From the NCBI GenBank assembly GCA_028532815.1, contig JAQQAS010000059.1:62001-126000 (forward strand): a DNA stretch of 64,000 nucleotides, written 5' to 3'. Below are positions 36,032-45,092 of the stretch, in pieces. The number at the start of each line of letters is the position of its first letter. Positions within the stretch are counted from its first letter, which is position 1. The notes under the pieces were generated by a model. The model saw nothing but the letters and a program-made list of their open reading frames with translations. It did not search any database and was not told where the DNA came from. Made by a program: the position numbers and the translations under genes. This stretch comes from Pleomorphochaeta sp. (GTDB taxonomy: Bacteria; Spirochaetota; Spirochaetia; Sphaerochaetales; Sphaerochaetaceae).

Positions 36032-37447
36032 TTAAAAGTGTTTATATAAACAATTATATAATTTTCTATAACTCTCAATTAGCACTTTATCATTGTATAA
36101 TCTTTTTACTCTTGCTAATCCATTTTCTCCCATCTCTTTTCTTAATTTGGGATTATTTATAAGTTTTAATATAGCCTTTGCAGTATCACTCGGAGATGCT
36201 AATTTTGTCACAATGCCGCAGTCTCCTTCATGTTTATCAGCTTGAAGTAGTTCACGGCAACTACCAACATCGGTTGAAATAAACGGTATCTTTGCTGCCC
36301 ATCCTTCAAGTATTACTAAAGGTTGGCCTTCAGAGATAGAGGTCAAAACTAATATATCAATTTTTCCTAGATATTCTTTAATATTGACTCTACCTGTAAA
36401 AATTACTGATTCTTGTAGATTTAATAGATTTACTAAATTAACACACTGTTGATAGTAGGATGAATCTTCTTCTGTTGGACCAATTAAATAAAATTTAACA
36501 TCTTTATATTTACTCTTAACTATACTAAAAGCTCTAATCATTGTCATGATATCTTTAATAGGAACTACCCTAAGTATTGCTCCAACATTGATCCCATCAT
36601 GTTCAACTTTTTCGATATTTAGTTTTTCATAATTTATCCCATTCGGTGTTATCTTAGTTTTACGTTTATTTACACCAAGTTTAAGTTGTATTTGTCTATT
36701 CGCATCAAATAAAGATGTTACCATTGAAGCTCTTTGATAAGCTGCGTTTGAAATTGAATAGAAAAATTCAATCCAAAATTTCTTATAAACACCTGTTACC
36801 CATTTAGCTTTCAGTAATTCTTCTTCTCTCTCACGTCCATAAATACCGTGCTCGGAAAGTAAAAAGGGTTTATTATTTTTAATTGAATATGTCGTAGCTA
36901 AGATTCCAGCATAACCTGTAGATGCTGAATGATAAATATCAGCTTTTATTGGAGTTTGCTGCATGAGGTAAATGAGAGGTAAAAGCATGTTTCTTATTGT
37001 CCAAAAGTAATTATTAAAAACTTCTTTACTAAATCTGTCATGATAAAAATTAATACATTCGTCAAAGAAAAACTTACTTTGTAGAAAATCAATACAACTA
37101 CCAATTCTTTTTGTATTACTAAAAAATTTGATTAAAAAAGTCCAATCAATATTTTTATTAATTCTAATAAGATTTATTAACTCTGTTTTTTCTTTTCTTG
37201 TTAAAATGATGTTTTTTACGTATTTTCTATGCTTGATTTTTAAAAAATCATCTAAGAAAATAGTTTTTATCTCTTCAACATTCTCTGGAATGTTATATTT
37301 ATATTTTACACTCTCTCTACTACTTGGCATTATTGAAACAACTTTAAAAGTATGTTCAGGAAATGCTAATATAATTTGATTTATCCATGATGATACTCCA
37401 CCAGCTACATAAGGGTAGGAGCCTTCAGCAATCATACATATTGTCAT
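36032..37447 (-). CDS. pelF: PelF-like glycosyltransferase
   Basis: 471-residue cytosolic GT4-type glycosyltransferase, the Pel polymerase. N-terminal MIAEGSYPYVAGGVSSW and LLSEHGIYGREREEE (about 197-211) are PelF hallmarks. ITPNGINYEKL lies near 263, and the nucleotide-sugar EX7E region includes SISEGQPLVILEGW (about 365-378). Known PelF proteins use a UDP-sugar (GalNAc or GlcNAc). Its start abuts the PelE-like stop with no gap. Confidence 0.92.
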   Translation of the reverse strand: MTICMIAEGSYPYVAGGVSSWINQIILAFPEHTFKVVSIMPSSRESVKYKYNIPENVEEIKTIFLDDFLKIKHRKYVKNIILTRKEKTELINLIRINKNIDWTFLIKFFSNTKRIGSCIDFLQSKFFFDECINFYHDRFSKEVFNNYFWTIRNMLLPLIYLMQQTPIKADIYHSASTGYAGILATTYSIKNNKPFLLSEHGIYGREREEELLKAKWVTGVYKKFWIEFFYSISNAAYQRASMVTSLFDANRQIQLKLGVNKRKTKITPNGINYEKLNIEKVEHDGINVGAILRVVPIKDIMTMIRAFSIVKSKYKDVKFYLIGPTEEDSSYYQQCVNLVNLLNLQESVIFTGRVNIKEYLGKIDILVLTSISEGQPLVILEGWAAKIPFISTDVGSCRELLQADKHEGDCGIVTKLASPSDTAKAILKLINNPKLRKEMGENGLARVKRLYNDKVLIESYRKLYNCLYKHF

Positions 37448-38413
37448 TTAACTCAACCCCCTTTCAAAAAAATTGTATAATTCTTTGAGAACACTATTTT
37501 TATTTAGTATTTTTTCATCTATTTTTGCTAATTCATATTGTAGTTGATTAATATTTCCTTGTTGGTACATTATATTTAACTTATTTACCAATACATCTTC
37601 AGAATTACCAAATTCATCAGCAATTTTATTATTTATCATTGTTGCATTATAAAGATCATTTATTTGTAGATAAGCCTTGAATAGATCATCTAAGTCGTCA
37701 ATCTTATATTTAAATTTATTAACTTTTATAGATAATACTTCAATATATTCTTCTTTGAAAATTGAAATAGTATCTTCTTCAATCAATGAAGAATTTAAAT
37801 ATACCTTATAAGATTTAATTAGTTCGTCTAATAATTTTGGATCTTTAGTTTCATTAAATTTTTCTCTAAGTAAGCTGATATTATTTGTTAATTCATTTTC
37901 TTGGCTATTTAATAAGGTAGCTGAATAGTGTTGAACTTCTTTATCTTCTGACTCTAATCCTTTTTTCAGGATATTTGTATTATTAATTTTTACTTCATAT
38001 TGTGAATCAATTAAGATTTCCTTTTTTCTATCGGGATCAATAAAGGATAACATATCAATAAAACTCATTGTTTTAATTTCTTGTTCATAATTTATTCTTT
38101 TTCTATTTTCAGTTTTTAAATTAGCAGATAGTAGTTGTTCATATTCAAAAATTGAACTATTGGTATTATGAAAATAATTAAGACTAATATTAAATACTAT
38201 ATAAATGATGTTTCCAACAATTGGTAAAAAAAATATTGCATAGACAGGTATTCCTTCATTTTTAGCTTTGAAAGAAGTAGAGAGTTTCCAAATAATTAAA
38301 AATAAAATAGCGTGAATAATAAATACTTGTACTAAGTATTGCTCATATAAAAACAAAAATATGAAAATTAAAATATCAACAATTAAACACAAAGCAAATA
38401 ATATTAATTTCAT
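37448..38413 (-). CDS. pelE: PelE-like membrane protein with helical repeats
   Basis: 321 residues. Two to three N-terminal membrane helices (about 2-21, 25-44, 56-77) are followed by an all-helical cytoplasmic region that looks TPR-like. Its position between PelD-like and PelF genes, topology and length match PelE, which binds PelD and recruits PelF. Sequence identity to known PelE is not obvious by eye, so the call rests on context. It shares one base with the PelD-like stop and abuts pelF. Confidence 0.72.
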   Translation of the reverse strand: MKLILFALCLIVDILIFIFLFLYEQYLVQVFIIHAILFLIIWKLSTSFKAKNEGIPVYAIFFLPIVGNIIYIVFNISLNYFHNTNSSIFEYEQLLSANLKTENRKRINYEQEIKTMSFIDMLSFIDPDRKKEILIDSQYEVKINNTNILKKGLESEDKEVQHYSATLLNSQENELTNNISLLREKFNETKDPKLLDELIKSYKVYLNSSLIEEDTISIFKEEYIEVLSIKVNKFKYKIDDLDDLFKAYLQINDLYNATMINNKIADEFGNSEDVLVNKLNIMYQQGNINQLQYELAKIDEKILNKNSVLKELYNFFERGLS

Positions 38414-39678
38414 TATTCCTCCGTATTTTTAAGTTCTATTTTTATTAACCTGTTATCAAACTTATCTTTAATTTTTTGTTCAAAAATAAAACTATTAGAT
38501 TTTTTTGTTGCAGGTAGTAAAAAAGAAAGAGTATTTTTTTTATCGTTGTAATAAGCAATATCTACATGTCTTAGAGTATTTTTTACCAAATCATCAATCT
38601 CTTCAATTGTTAAATCTACGCTCCTATAAGAAATAAAACAATATTCCATTCCAAATTCGTAGCGTCTCCTTTTTTCTATTTCAAGACGTTTTTTAAAATA
38701 CTGACTACTAACTAATTGGGTATCTCCCAAATATTTATCTTCTAATAAGTTTTCTACATAAGTTGCTTTATCAAGGGCTCTGTTAATCCAATCAATTATC
38801 AGTTGGAATAAGTTAAAAGCATATTCACTTATCATATCAAATTCCATTTTTTTAATATTAACTACTGCTATTATTTCATTATTTCTAATTAACGGTCCAA
38901 CCATAATAGGTTGGCTAACATCATCTGGATGGTATCCTATTTTAATTACCTTTCTTTCTTTTTCAACCTCTGTAAACCAATGACATTCAGGGGCATAGAT
39001 AGAATTAACATCTGATTCATAGTCACCATAAGATATTTTGAGCCTTAAATAATTATTTACCTTGTCAAAAGCATATAATGTGATGTTGGTTGCCCTTAAA
39101 TATTTTTTCAAAACACCAATTGTTTCAGTAAATATATCTTCTGTTTCGAAAGTTTCCAATTTAGTTGCAATATCATATAAACTGATAATACTTTCATCAG
39201 ATCCAATGATTTGTTTTTTTAATTCAGCTTGAATTTTATCAATTACTTTATAATCTTTTTCAAGTTCTTTGTTTTTCTTTGTTAAATAAGATATTTGATC
39301 ATTTGCAATTTCTAATTTTCTTTTATGATTATCTCTAAATGCTCCAAAAATAAAAGAAGTCCACAAAAGTAGAAGGGGATATTTATAATATTTGAAAAAA
39401 TTGAAAAATAAGTTAATATCTGATTTTAAGATAGAAAAAATATAAATAAAAAATAAACATGAAATTGCAGAGGAGAGCGTACCTAGTTTTATACCGTATC
39501 TAAGCCCCATAAACATTGCTAAAAAAAGTAAAGGATGTGGGTTTAAATATAGATATATTTCTTGGTTGGGTTGTATTTTATAGAATATATAATAAACAAC
39601 CCAGTTATAAACAATTGTTTCTGCCGTGCATAACAATATTTTATAAAATGTATCATTTTTCTTTTTCAAAAAAATCAC
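38413..39678 (-). CDS. pelD: PelD-like c-di-GMP receptor
   Basis: 421 residues. Four N-terminal membrane helices (about 12-30, 45-60, 65-85, 95-113), a coiled-coil linker (about 118-160), a GAF domain (about 165-300) and a degenerate GGDEF domain (about 325-420). The GGDEF motif is replaced by NDKKN, but RHVD (370-373) sits at the inhibitory-site position, matching the RxxD through which Pseudomonas PelD binds c-di-GMP. It should therefore gate polymer synthesis by c-di-GMP without cyclase activity. Confidence 0.87.
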   Translation of the reverse strand: MIFLKKKNDTFYKILLCTAETIVYNWVVYYIFYKIQPNQEIYLYLNPHPLLFLAMFMGLRYGIKLGTLSSAISCLFFIYIFSILKSDINLFFNFFKYYKYPLLLLWTSFIFGAFRDNHKRKLEIANDQISYLTKKNKELEKDYKVIDKIQAELKKQIIGSDESIISLYDIATKLETFETEDIFTETIGVLKKYLRATNITLYAFDKVNNYLRLKISYGDYESDVNSIYAPECHWFTEVEKERKVIKIGYHPDDVSQPIMVGPLIRNNEIIAVVNIKKMEFDMISEYAFNLFQLIIDWINRALDKATYVENLLEDKYLGDTQLVSSQYFKKRLEIEKRRRYEFGMEYCFISYRSVDLTIEEIDDLVKNTLRHVDIAYYNDKKNTLSFLLPATKKSNSFIFEQKIKDKFDNRLIKIELKNTEE

Positions 39679-39683
39679 CTCTT

Positions 39684-40364
39684 TTATTGTGCAAACTCAC
39701 CGTTGTAATTAATTAGGGAAACACTTGCTACACCTTCAACTTCGGAAAGATCTTCTACAAAACCTGTTCTTGCCCCAATTATCTTTAATTCAATTGTTAA
39801 TTCTACTAATCCGCGAGAAATTGTTTTTGATTTAACTGTATAACTAAGCTCACTCAATAGTGCAAATATTTTATCATTAATAGTTGAATCATAATGAATT
39901 ACTAATAAGAAAACATTATTAGTGTTTTTAAATTTTAGTAATGTAAAAAGTACTAAACCAATTAGTAATGAACTAATTACACATAAAGCATATAATCTAG
40001 CTCCAGCTGTTATTCCAATTGCAATAGCCCAGAACATAAATACAATATCTAAAGGCTCTTTAACTGCAGTTCTAAATCTTACAATACTTAAAGCACCGAC
40101 CATACCTAGAGATAATACTAAATTTGAACTAATAGTCATTATTATTTCTGAAGTAATTAATGCCATTAATACTAGTGATACATTAAATTTATGGCTGTAA
40201 ATATTTCCACTGTAGGTTTTTTTGTAAATAAAAAACATAAATAAACTAACTACTAAGGTTACAACAATTACACTCAAGATATCTTGAATTGTAAAATTTC
40301 CTAGAAAAGAGGATTGGATCACACTGTTTTTGATTATATCATTAAAATTAATCAATTCATTCAT
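39684..40364 (-). CDS. DUF4956 membrane protein
   Basis: 226 residues with about five membrane helices (from about 28 to 148) and a cytoplasmic C-terminal domain (about 155-226) with an ACT-like alternation of strands and helices. GMVGALSIVRFRTAVKEP (near 89-106) is the DUF4956 signature. In other genomes this family often travels with VTC-domain and CotH proteins, as here; its function is not known to me. It lies 5 bp from pelD and 11 bp from the VTC gene, so it is in the same transcript. Confidence 0.85.
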   Translation of the reverse strand: MNELINFNDIIKNSVIQSSFLGNFTIQDILSVIVVTLVVSLFMFFIYKKTYSGNIYSHKFNVSLVLMALITSEIIMTISSNLVLSLGMVGALSIVRFRTAVKEPLDIVFMFWAIAIGITAGARLYALCVISSLLIGLVLFTLLKFKNTNNVFLLVIHYDSTINDKIFALLSELSYTVKSKTISRGLVELTIELKIIGARTGFVEDLSEVEGVASVSLINYNGEFAQ

Positions 40365-40375
40365 AAATTATCTCC

Positions 40376-41056
40376 TTACTGATTTATGTCTCTACATAAT
40401 AAAAATTTTGAAACAGATAATCTTGTTAAATCATATGGTTCAAGTATTGTTTTAATAAATGTTGGCAAAAAATTGTTATACTTTACCTCAAGAATTAATG
40501 AGTAATCTTTTGGTAAATTTTTTGTAATAAGTTTATCGGTAAATATATTAAACTCTGGGGTTGCTGCACATAATTGGGTGTCAAAAGTTAATCTAACTTC
40601 ATTATATGGAAGGGTAAAAGCTTCTCTATAATAATCAACAATTATTTTAGGTCTAAGCAGTTTTAATCTATTTTCTAAATAATAACTTCTCTTTACAAGG
40701 TTAGGGGAAGTTATCCAATCACTGATATTACTATAATATAAATTTTCATATTCTTCTTTAGTAATAGTAGTTCCAATTTTATTAGTATAATCTTGGAATT
40801 TCTTCTTTATTTCCAATTTGATTTTACTATCAGAATAATTGTAAATTCTAACCCTATATTTTTTTCTTTCTGATATACCAGATAATTTTTCATATAAAGC
40901 ACTATCATGATAATCATCAAAGTACAAACTTCTAATTAGATAGCTACCATCACCTATAGCATTTTCATCAACATTCATTACTTTTGATAGAGCATTTTTA
41001 AGATTTAAATAACTATCATATTCAATTAGAAATTTTTGTTCATGTCTTAGCTTCAT
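40376..41056 (-). CDS. VTC-domain protein (polyphosphate-polymerase-like)
   Basis: 226 residues forming a lone VTC/triphosphate-tunnel-type domain. RHEQKFLIE at the N-terminus, SLYFDDYHDSALYEK, KKYRVRIYNY, KLEIKKK and LILEVKYN provide the alternating basic and acidic tunnel residues. Yeast Vtc4 makes polyphosphate from ATP with this fold; whether bacterial stand-alone members do so is not established. The soluble enzyme may act beside DUF4956, which would supply the membrane part. Central gene of the operon. Confidence 0.87.
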   Translation of the reverse strand: MKLRHEQKFLIEYDSYLNLKNALSKVMNVDENAIGDGSYLIRSLYFDDYHDSALYEKLSGISERKKYRVRIYNYSDSKIKLEIKKKFQDYTNKIGTTITKEEYENLYYSNISDWITSPNLVKRSYYLENRLKLLRPKIIVDYYREAFTLPYNEVRLTFDTQLCAATPEFNIFTDKLITKNLPKDYSLILEVKYNNFLPTFIKTILEPYDLTRLSVSKFLLCRDINQ

Positions 41057-41065
41057 ATCTACCCC

Positions 41066-42718
41066 TTATATAACCACAAATTGCTTTACACCATAATAGT
41101 ATGTAAGGGTTTCATCATCTAAATAGATATCAAAAGCATCAGTATGGTTTCCTTTTGAATTTGTAACAATTACACGATAGAAATATTTACCAGGAGGTAA
41201 CCTTTTAATTATCAATTCATTGTTATACATTTTATCTTCTTGATAGATGATGGTAGAAAAGTCAGGTTTATCACTCAATTCAAAAGAATAGTAAAAGTCA
41301 TCATTCATAAAGTCATATGAATCAGACCAATCAAATTCAATAAAATTGCCTGTAACATAAGGTGAATTTAAAAATACTGGCATTGGTCTTTCTAAGCTTT
41401 TATAATATTCATTTTTATTTGTAGTAATTGAATTTCTTAAAAGTTCAAATTCAGCATCAATTTCTTCATTTGTTAAGTCATTTATGAGATTGTCAGGATA
41501 TCTATTTAAATAATATTTAGCTATTGGTTTATACAAATCAACTAAATTATCAATTTTTTCTTGATCTAAGTCATTATATAATTCATCAACTTTATTTGTC
41601 AGTTCTATTAAATTATTTTCATTTTTTAAAAATCTATTTACTAGAATAATTCCCCAATAGTTGGAAACACCCCGTGTCCATATTGGTCTTGTATTGCTAT
41701 ATCCACCTAAACCTTTATCATAATCCCAAGGTAAGAAATACCAAGTCTCAGAATCTAAAGGAGAATATAAAAAATAGTTTCTACTTTGAGTATCAACATT
41801 GTCTGTAATAATATTTAAAGCAAGCCATGTTACAAAATTTTCTCTATCAAAGTATGTGTCTATTACTTCATTTATGTTTATTCTATCATTATTTACAGCA
41901 TCAAGCATTTTAAGTAATTTTTTATGATCGTCTACACCTTTAATCTCTAAAATATTTTCAAACTCGTCTTCATCATAATCAGTGTCATCGACATCTAACA
42001 AAATATCTTCATATCTCTTAAATTCAAAATTCTCAACTTTATATAAATATCCATTTTTATCAAGATCATGATTGTCTAAATACTCGCGATCAATATTTTC
42101 AATGTGTGTAAAAAGTCCATAATCGACAAAATTATTTGAATAATTTCCTTCGCTATAATCTCTAACGTATAAGTGTACAAATTGAGTTCTAGCACTAGTA
42201 ATATTATCAATTTCTTTAATTAATTCAAAAGTTATCTTGTTCCGAATTCTCAGATCATCAAAGGGATGTTTGTTTAAATTTACCGTTTCAAACCCATCCC
42301 AAGGTGTTTTGGAGTTTAATTTTATTTTATAAGACTTTAAATCAGCAATCCTAGAAGATTGCCCTCTAAGTTCCATAATTCCATTTGAATCACTTAAGCC
42401 GAAACCAAAGTCATCTTTATCAATAACTCCATTTCTTCCTTCTTGAAAAATAACCTTTAATTCAGGTTCATCTTCTAGAATTTCATTATCATAATAAGTG
42501 TTTAAATCATGGAGAGTATAATTATATTTTTTGTCATTCTTTTTAGGTTCTAATACTGTTATATATACTTCTTTTATATTTGATAGTGAATCATTTTCAT
42601 AAACTTGCACATTATCAGCTATGGTTGTATCTATATCATTGGTAGAATTGTTTTGACTACATGATATAATTGTTAGAAGAACTATAAATGTTGTAAATAT
42701 TATTTTATGTAGTTTCAT
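41066..42718 (-). CDS. CotH-kinase-family lipoprotein
   Basis: 550 residues. Lipobox ending at Cys20 (LLTIISC), so it is probably a surface or periplasmic lipoprotein. The CotH region spans about 60-430: RGQSSRIADLKSYKIKL, ARTQFVHLYV, YGLFTHIENIDREYL and WYFLPWDYDKGLGGY, the last with the Asp pair expected for metal binding. The C-terminus (about 445-550) looks like a beta-sandwich. CotH proteins in Bacillus spore coats are protein kinases. Target here unknown; an envelope protein or the polysaccharide are candidates. Confidence 0.87.
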   Translation of the reverse strand: MKLHKIIFTTFIVLLTIISCSQNNSTNDIDTTIADNVQVYENDSLSNIKEVYITVLEPKKNDKKYNYTLHDLNTYYDNEILEDEPELKVIFQEGRNGVIDKDDFGFGLSDSNGIMELRGQSSRIADLKSYKIKLNSKTPWDGFETVNLNKHPFDDLRIRNKITFELIKEIDNITSARTQFVHLYVRDYSEGNYSNNFVDYGLFTHIENIDREYLDNHDLDKNGYLYKVENFEFKRYEDILLDVDDTDYDEDEFENILEIKGVDDHKKLLKMLDAVNNDRININEVIDTYFDRENFVTWLALNIITDNVDTQSRNYFLYSPLDSETWYFLPWDYDKGLGGYSNTRPIWTRGVSNYWGIILVNRFLKNENNLIELTNKVDELYNDLDQEKIDNLVDLYKPIAKYYLNRYPDNLINDLTNEEIDAEFELLRNSITTNKNEYYKSLERPMPVFLNSPYVTGNFIEFDWSDSYDFMNDDFYYSFELSDKPDFSTIIYQEDKMYNNELIIKRLPPGKYFYRVIVTNSKGNHTDAFDIYLDDETLTYYYGVKQFVVI

Positions 42719-42728
42719 GTTTTATCCT

Positions 42729-43586
42729 TTATCTCACTTCAACATTCCAATCTGTGTAGCGATGTTCTATATCGCTAAATAAGAAATTCCAGCCGACCTT
42801 ATTAATAATTTCTTTATTGAAGCATTCATTTTCAAATGAAATAACATCAACATCTGTTTTATTCCAAATAACTTGTCTCTTAAATTTATTAAATTTTTTG
42901 AGGGTTTCTCTATTTTCATTGTATAAATTAAAATTTTCCCAGAAAAAAACATCAATATATTTTTTGCTAACTTCAAAATAACTGGTAAAACTCCTATTTT
43001 GTATAATTATTTTATCAGGATATTTTTCTTTAAATTCTACTAAGAACAATTTATAGCCGTTAATTAAATTATTATAAAATTCATCTTCTTTGGCATATTC
43101 AAAATAATCAATCCAATCAAGAGTATCAAAAAATATTCCATCCATTCCTTTTTCAAATATCCTAGTTTCAATTATCTCAAATAAAATTTTTCTAAAATGA
43201 GATGAAGATAAATTGCCTAAATAATTTTTATTATCTAAATCCATTTTTCTATTTCCATTTACATCAATCAAATAATCTGTTGGAAATAATTTATCAATTA
43301 AAATTGTGTCCCAATATCCCACTTCAACAAGAGAGATATACCCAATTACCTTAGTTTCACTTTGTTGAAGTTCTTTTACATCATTTTTTGTAAAAAAAGA
43401 TGCTTCAACAATGTTTGTATCGTAATCTTTCATTTCATCAATTATGTCTACATTAATTTTATTGTAATAGACTCTAAATGAAGATTTTTTCTGTTTGTAA
43501 AGGAATTTACTCATAAATAATATTAATAATCCAATAATGATTATTAGGAAAATTAAAAATATTTTAATAAAATGTTTTGTTATCAT
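42729..43586 (-). CDS. Membrane-anchored GH114-like glycoside hydrolase
   Basis: 285 residues. One N-terminal membrane anchor (about 8-28) is followed by a TIM-barrel-like domain of the endo-alpha-1,4-polygalactosaminidase/TM1410 type. IGYISLVEVGYWD (near 81-93) and MDGIFFDTLDWIDYF (near 139-153) carry the conserved acidic residues. The hydrolase domain of Pseudomonas PelA belongs to this group; the PelA deacetylase half is absent. It probably trims or releases the polymer outside the inner membrane. 10 bp before the CotH gene. Confidence 0.82.
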   Translation of the reverse strand: MITKHFIKIFLIFLIIIIGLLILFMSKFLYKQKKSSFRVYYNKINVDIIDEMKDYDTNIVEASFFTKNDVKELQQSETKVIGYISLVEVGYWDTILIDKLFPTDYLIDVNGNRKMDLDNKNYLGNLSSSHFRKILFEIIETRIFEKGMDGIFFDTLDWIDYFEYAKEDEFYNNLINGYKLFLVEFKEKYPDKIIIQNRSFTSYFEVSKKYIDVFFWENFNLYNENRETLKKFNKFKRQVIWNKTDVDVISFENECFNKEIINKVGWNFLFSDIEHRYTDWNVEVR

Positions 43587-43604
43587 TTTAATTCCTTTTA
43601 TTAA

Positions 43605-43823
43605 TTACTTATTATACAGCAATAACATTGTTAAAAAAAGATAAAAACTTACATAAGTTAACTTTTTGATTTTTTTATTAAAGAAAATCACTATAAAATG
43701 TAAAAATACATATGATATATAAAAATTTTCTGTAAAAATAATTGAAAAGAGAATTAAATTTGAGTGGCAGAGTATTAAAAGAAAAGAAGAAATGGCATAA
43801 TTTTTTGCTAAAGTTATTGACAT
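43605..43823 (-). CDS. Small hydrophobic protein at the head of the Pel-like operon
   Basis: 72 residues, almost entirely hydrophobic, with two or three predicted membrane helices (about 10-30, 33-49, 55-70). It lies 18 bp before the hydrolase gene in the same direction. No SD precedes the ATG, and the first part of the operon leader is AT-rich, so it could be a chance hydrophobic ORF. No family recognised. Confidence 0.42.
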   Translation of the reverse strand: MSITLAKNYAISSFLLILCHSNLILFSIIFTENFYISYVFLHFIVIFFNKKIKKLTYVSFYLFLTMLLLYNK

Positions 43824-43845
43824 ATGTTTGTTTCAAGAGTACTTT
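43817..43845 (+). promoter_or_regulatory. Candidate promoter for the NifX-like/Mrp operon
   Basis: TTGACA at 43817-43822, a 17-bp spacer and TACTTT at 43840-43845, 37 bp before the ATG at 43883. It overlaps the start of the divergent small ORF. Confidence 0.45.
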
Positions 43846-43882
43846 AAATGTAACAGAAAATTAATTGAAAGGATGTTTAAAG

Positions 43883-44245
43883 ATGAAAATTGGTATAGCA
43901 CTGATGGAAAAAAATATCGAAAAAGATATTAATCAAACATTTGCAAGAGCTCCATATTTTGCAATTTACAATAGTGATAATAAAGAAGTTGTTTACTTTG
44001 ATAATGCTGCTAAAGATGCTAGTGGTGGTGCAGGGGTTAAGGCAGCTCAATTCTTTGTTGATAACAATGTTGATGCTATTATTGCTTATAGATTAGGAGA
44101 GAATGCAGTTCAAGTTCTAACAAAATCTAATATTAAACTTTTTGCTCCAAGAGAAGAATTAACTGCTATAAACAATATTAATTTATTAATAGATAATGAG
44201 CTAAATACTTTAGTAGATATTCATAGTGGGTATCATCACGGTTAA
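43883..44245 (+). CDS. NifX/NifB-C-terminal-like (dinitrogenase cofactor-family) protein
   Basis: 120 residues of the small Fe-Mo-cofactor-binding domain family: KIGIALMEKNIEKDINQTF, APYFAIYNSDNKE and GAGVKAAQFFVDNNVDAII are typical. Stand-alone members next to ferredoxin-type MinD ATPases occur widely in anaerobes without nitrogenase and probably handle iron-sulfur or metal cofactors. The start is ATG 43883 behind AAAGGA; a TTG at 43865 is in frame but lies at the SD site. The next gene starts 4 bp after its stop. Confidence 0.85.
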   Translation: MKIGIALMEKNIEKDINQTFARAPYFAIYNSDNKEVVYFDNAAKDASGGAGVKAAQFFVDNNVDAIIAYRLGENAVQVLTKSNIKLFAPREELTAINNINLLIDNELNTLVDIHSGYHHG

Positions 44246-44249
44246 TAAA

Positions 44250-45092
44250 ATGAAAAAAATAGCTGTATTAAGTGGAAAAGGGGGGAGTGGAAAGACTTTT
44301 GTTTCCACAAACCTGTCTAATGTAATTCATTCTTCTACATATTTAGATTGTGATGTTGAAGAACCTAATGGGTATATATTCTTTGAAAACAATAAATTAA
44401 TTGCAAATAACACAGTATATCGAGAAATTCCAACCTTTGATGAAGAAAAATGTGTTGGATGTAGAAAATGTGTTGATTTTTGTAAATTTTCAGCATTGGC
44501 ATTTATTGGAAATAAACCATTACTATTTGATGAAGTATGCCATAGTTGTGGTGGTTGTGAACTTGTTTGTGAATATGGTGCTATAAAAAACAAAAAAGTA
44601 GATATAGGTAATATTGAAATTTATGAAAAGGGCGATAAAAAAATAGTTAGTGGTAAGATGAAAATTGGAGAAGCTTCAGCTGTGAATTTGATTTCTGAAG
44701 TTTTAGATCAAGCTAGGGGAACAACTATAGTAGATTGCCCACCTGGTAGTGCGTGCTCTACTATGGAAGCTATAAAGGGTGCTGAATTTTGCATTTTAGT
44801 TACTGAACCTACAATATTCTCTCTTCATAATATTCAAATGATAGTAGAACTTGTTGAATTGTTTAATATTCCATATGGATTTGTTTTAAACAAAAGTGAT
44901 GAAAGTATAGATTATATTATCGAAGATTATATTAATTCAATTGATAAACCTTTACTTGCTAAAATCCCTTTTTCAAAAGATATTGCAACCCAAACTGCTA
45001 ATGGAAAATTAGTGAGTGATAATGATCCTATAGCTCGTGATATTTTTGTTAGTTTAGCAGATGATTTAGAAAGAAAGGGAATATTAAAATGA
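44250..45092 (+). CDS. MinD/Mrp-type ATPase with inserted 2x[4Fe-4S] ferredoxin domain, copy 1
   Basis: 280 residues. Deviant Walker A GKGGSGKT (residues 9-16). A ferredoxin insertion at about 62-115 contains CVGCRKCVDFCKF and CHSCGGCELVCEYGA, two four-cysteine motifs. The switch region VDCPPGSACS lies near 160. Members of this group are thought to assemble or deliver iron-sulfur clusters. A GTG at 44226 is also in frame but ATG 44250, just after the previous stop, is preferred. Overlaps copy 2 by ATGA. Confidence 0.88.
   Translation: MKKIAVLSGKGGSGKTFVSTNLSNVIHSSTYLDCDVEEPNGYIFFENNKLIANNTVYREIPTFDEEKCVGCRKCVDFCKFSALAFIGNKPLLFDEVCHSCGGCELVCEYGAIKNKKVDIGNIEIYEKGDKKIVSGKMKIGEASAVNLISEVLDQARGTTIVDCPPGSACSTMEAIKGAEFCILVTEPTIFSLHNIQMIVELVELFNIPYGFVLNKSDESIDYIIEDYINSIDKPLLAKIPFSKDIATQTANGKLVSDNDPIARDIFVSLADDLERKGILK

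Noticed and set aside
27589-43823. galK-galT as sugar suppliers dedicated to the Pel-like operon
   Set aside because: The gal genes have their own regulator and operator, no galE is present, and a symporter and a c-di-GMP gene intervene.
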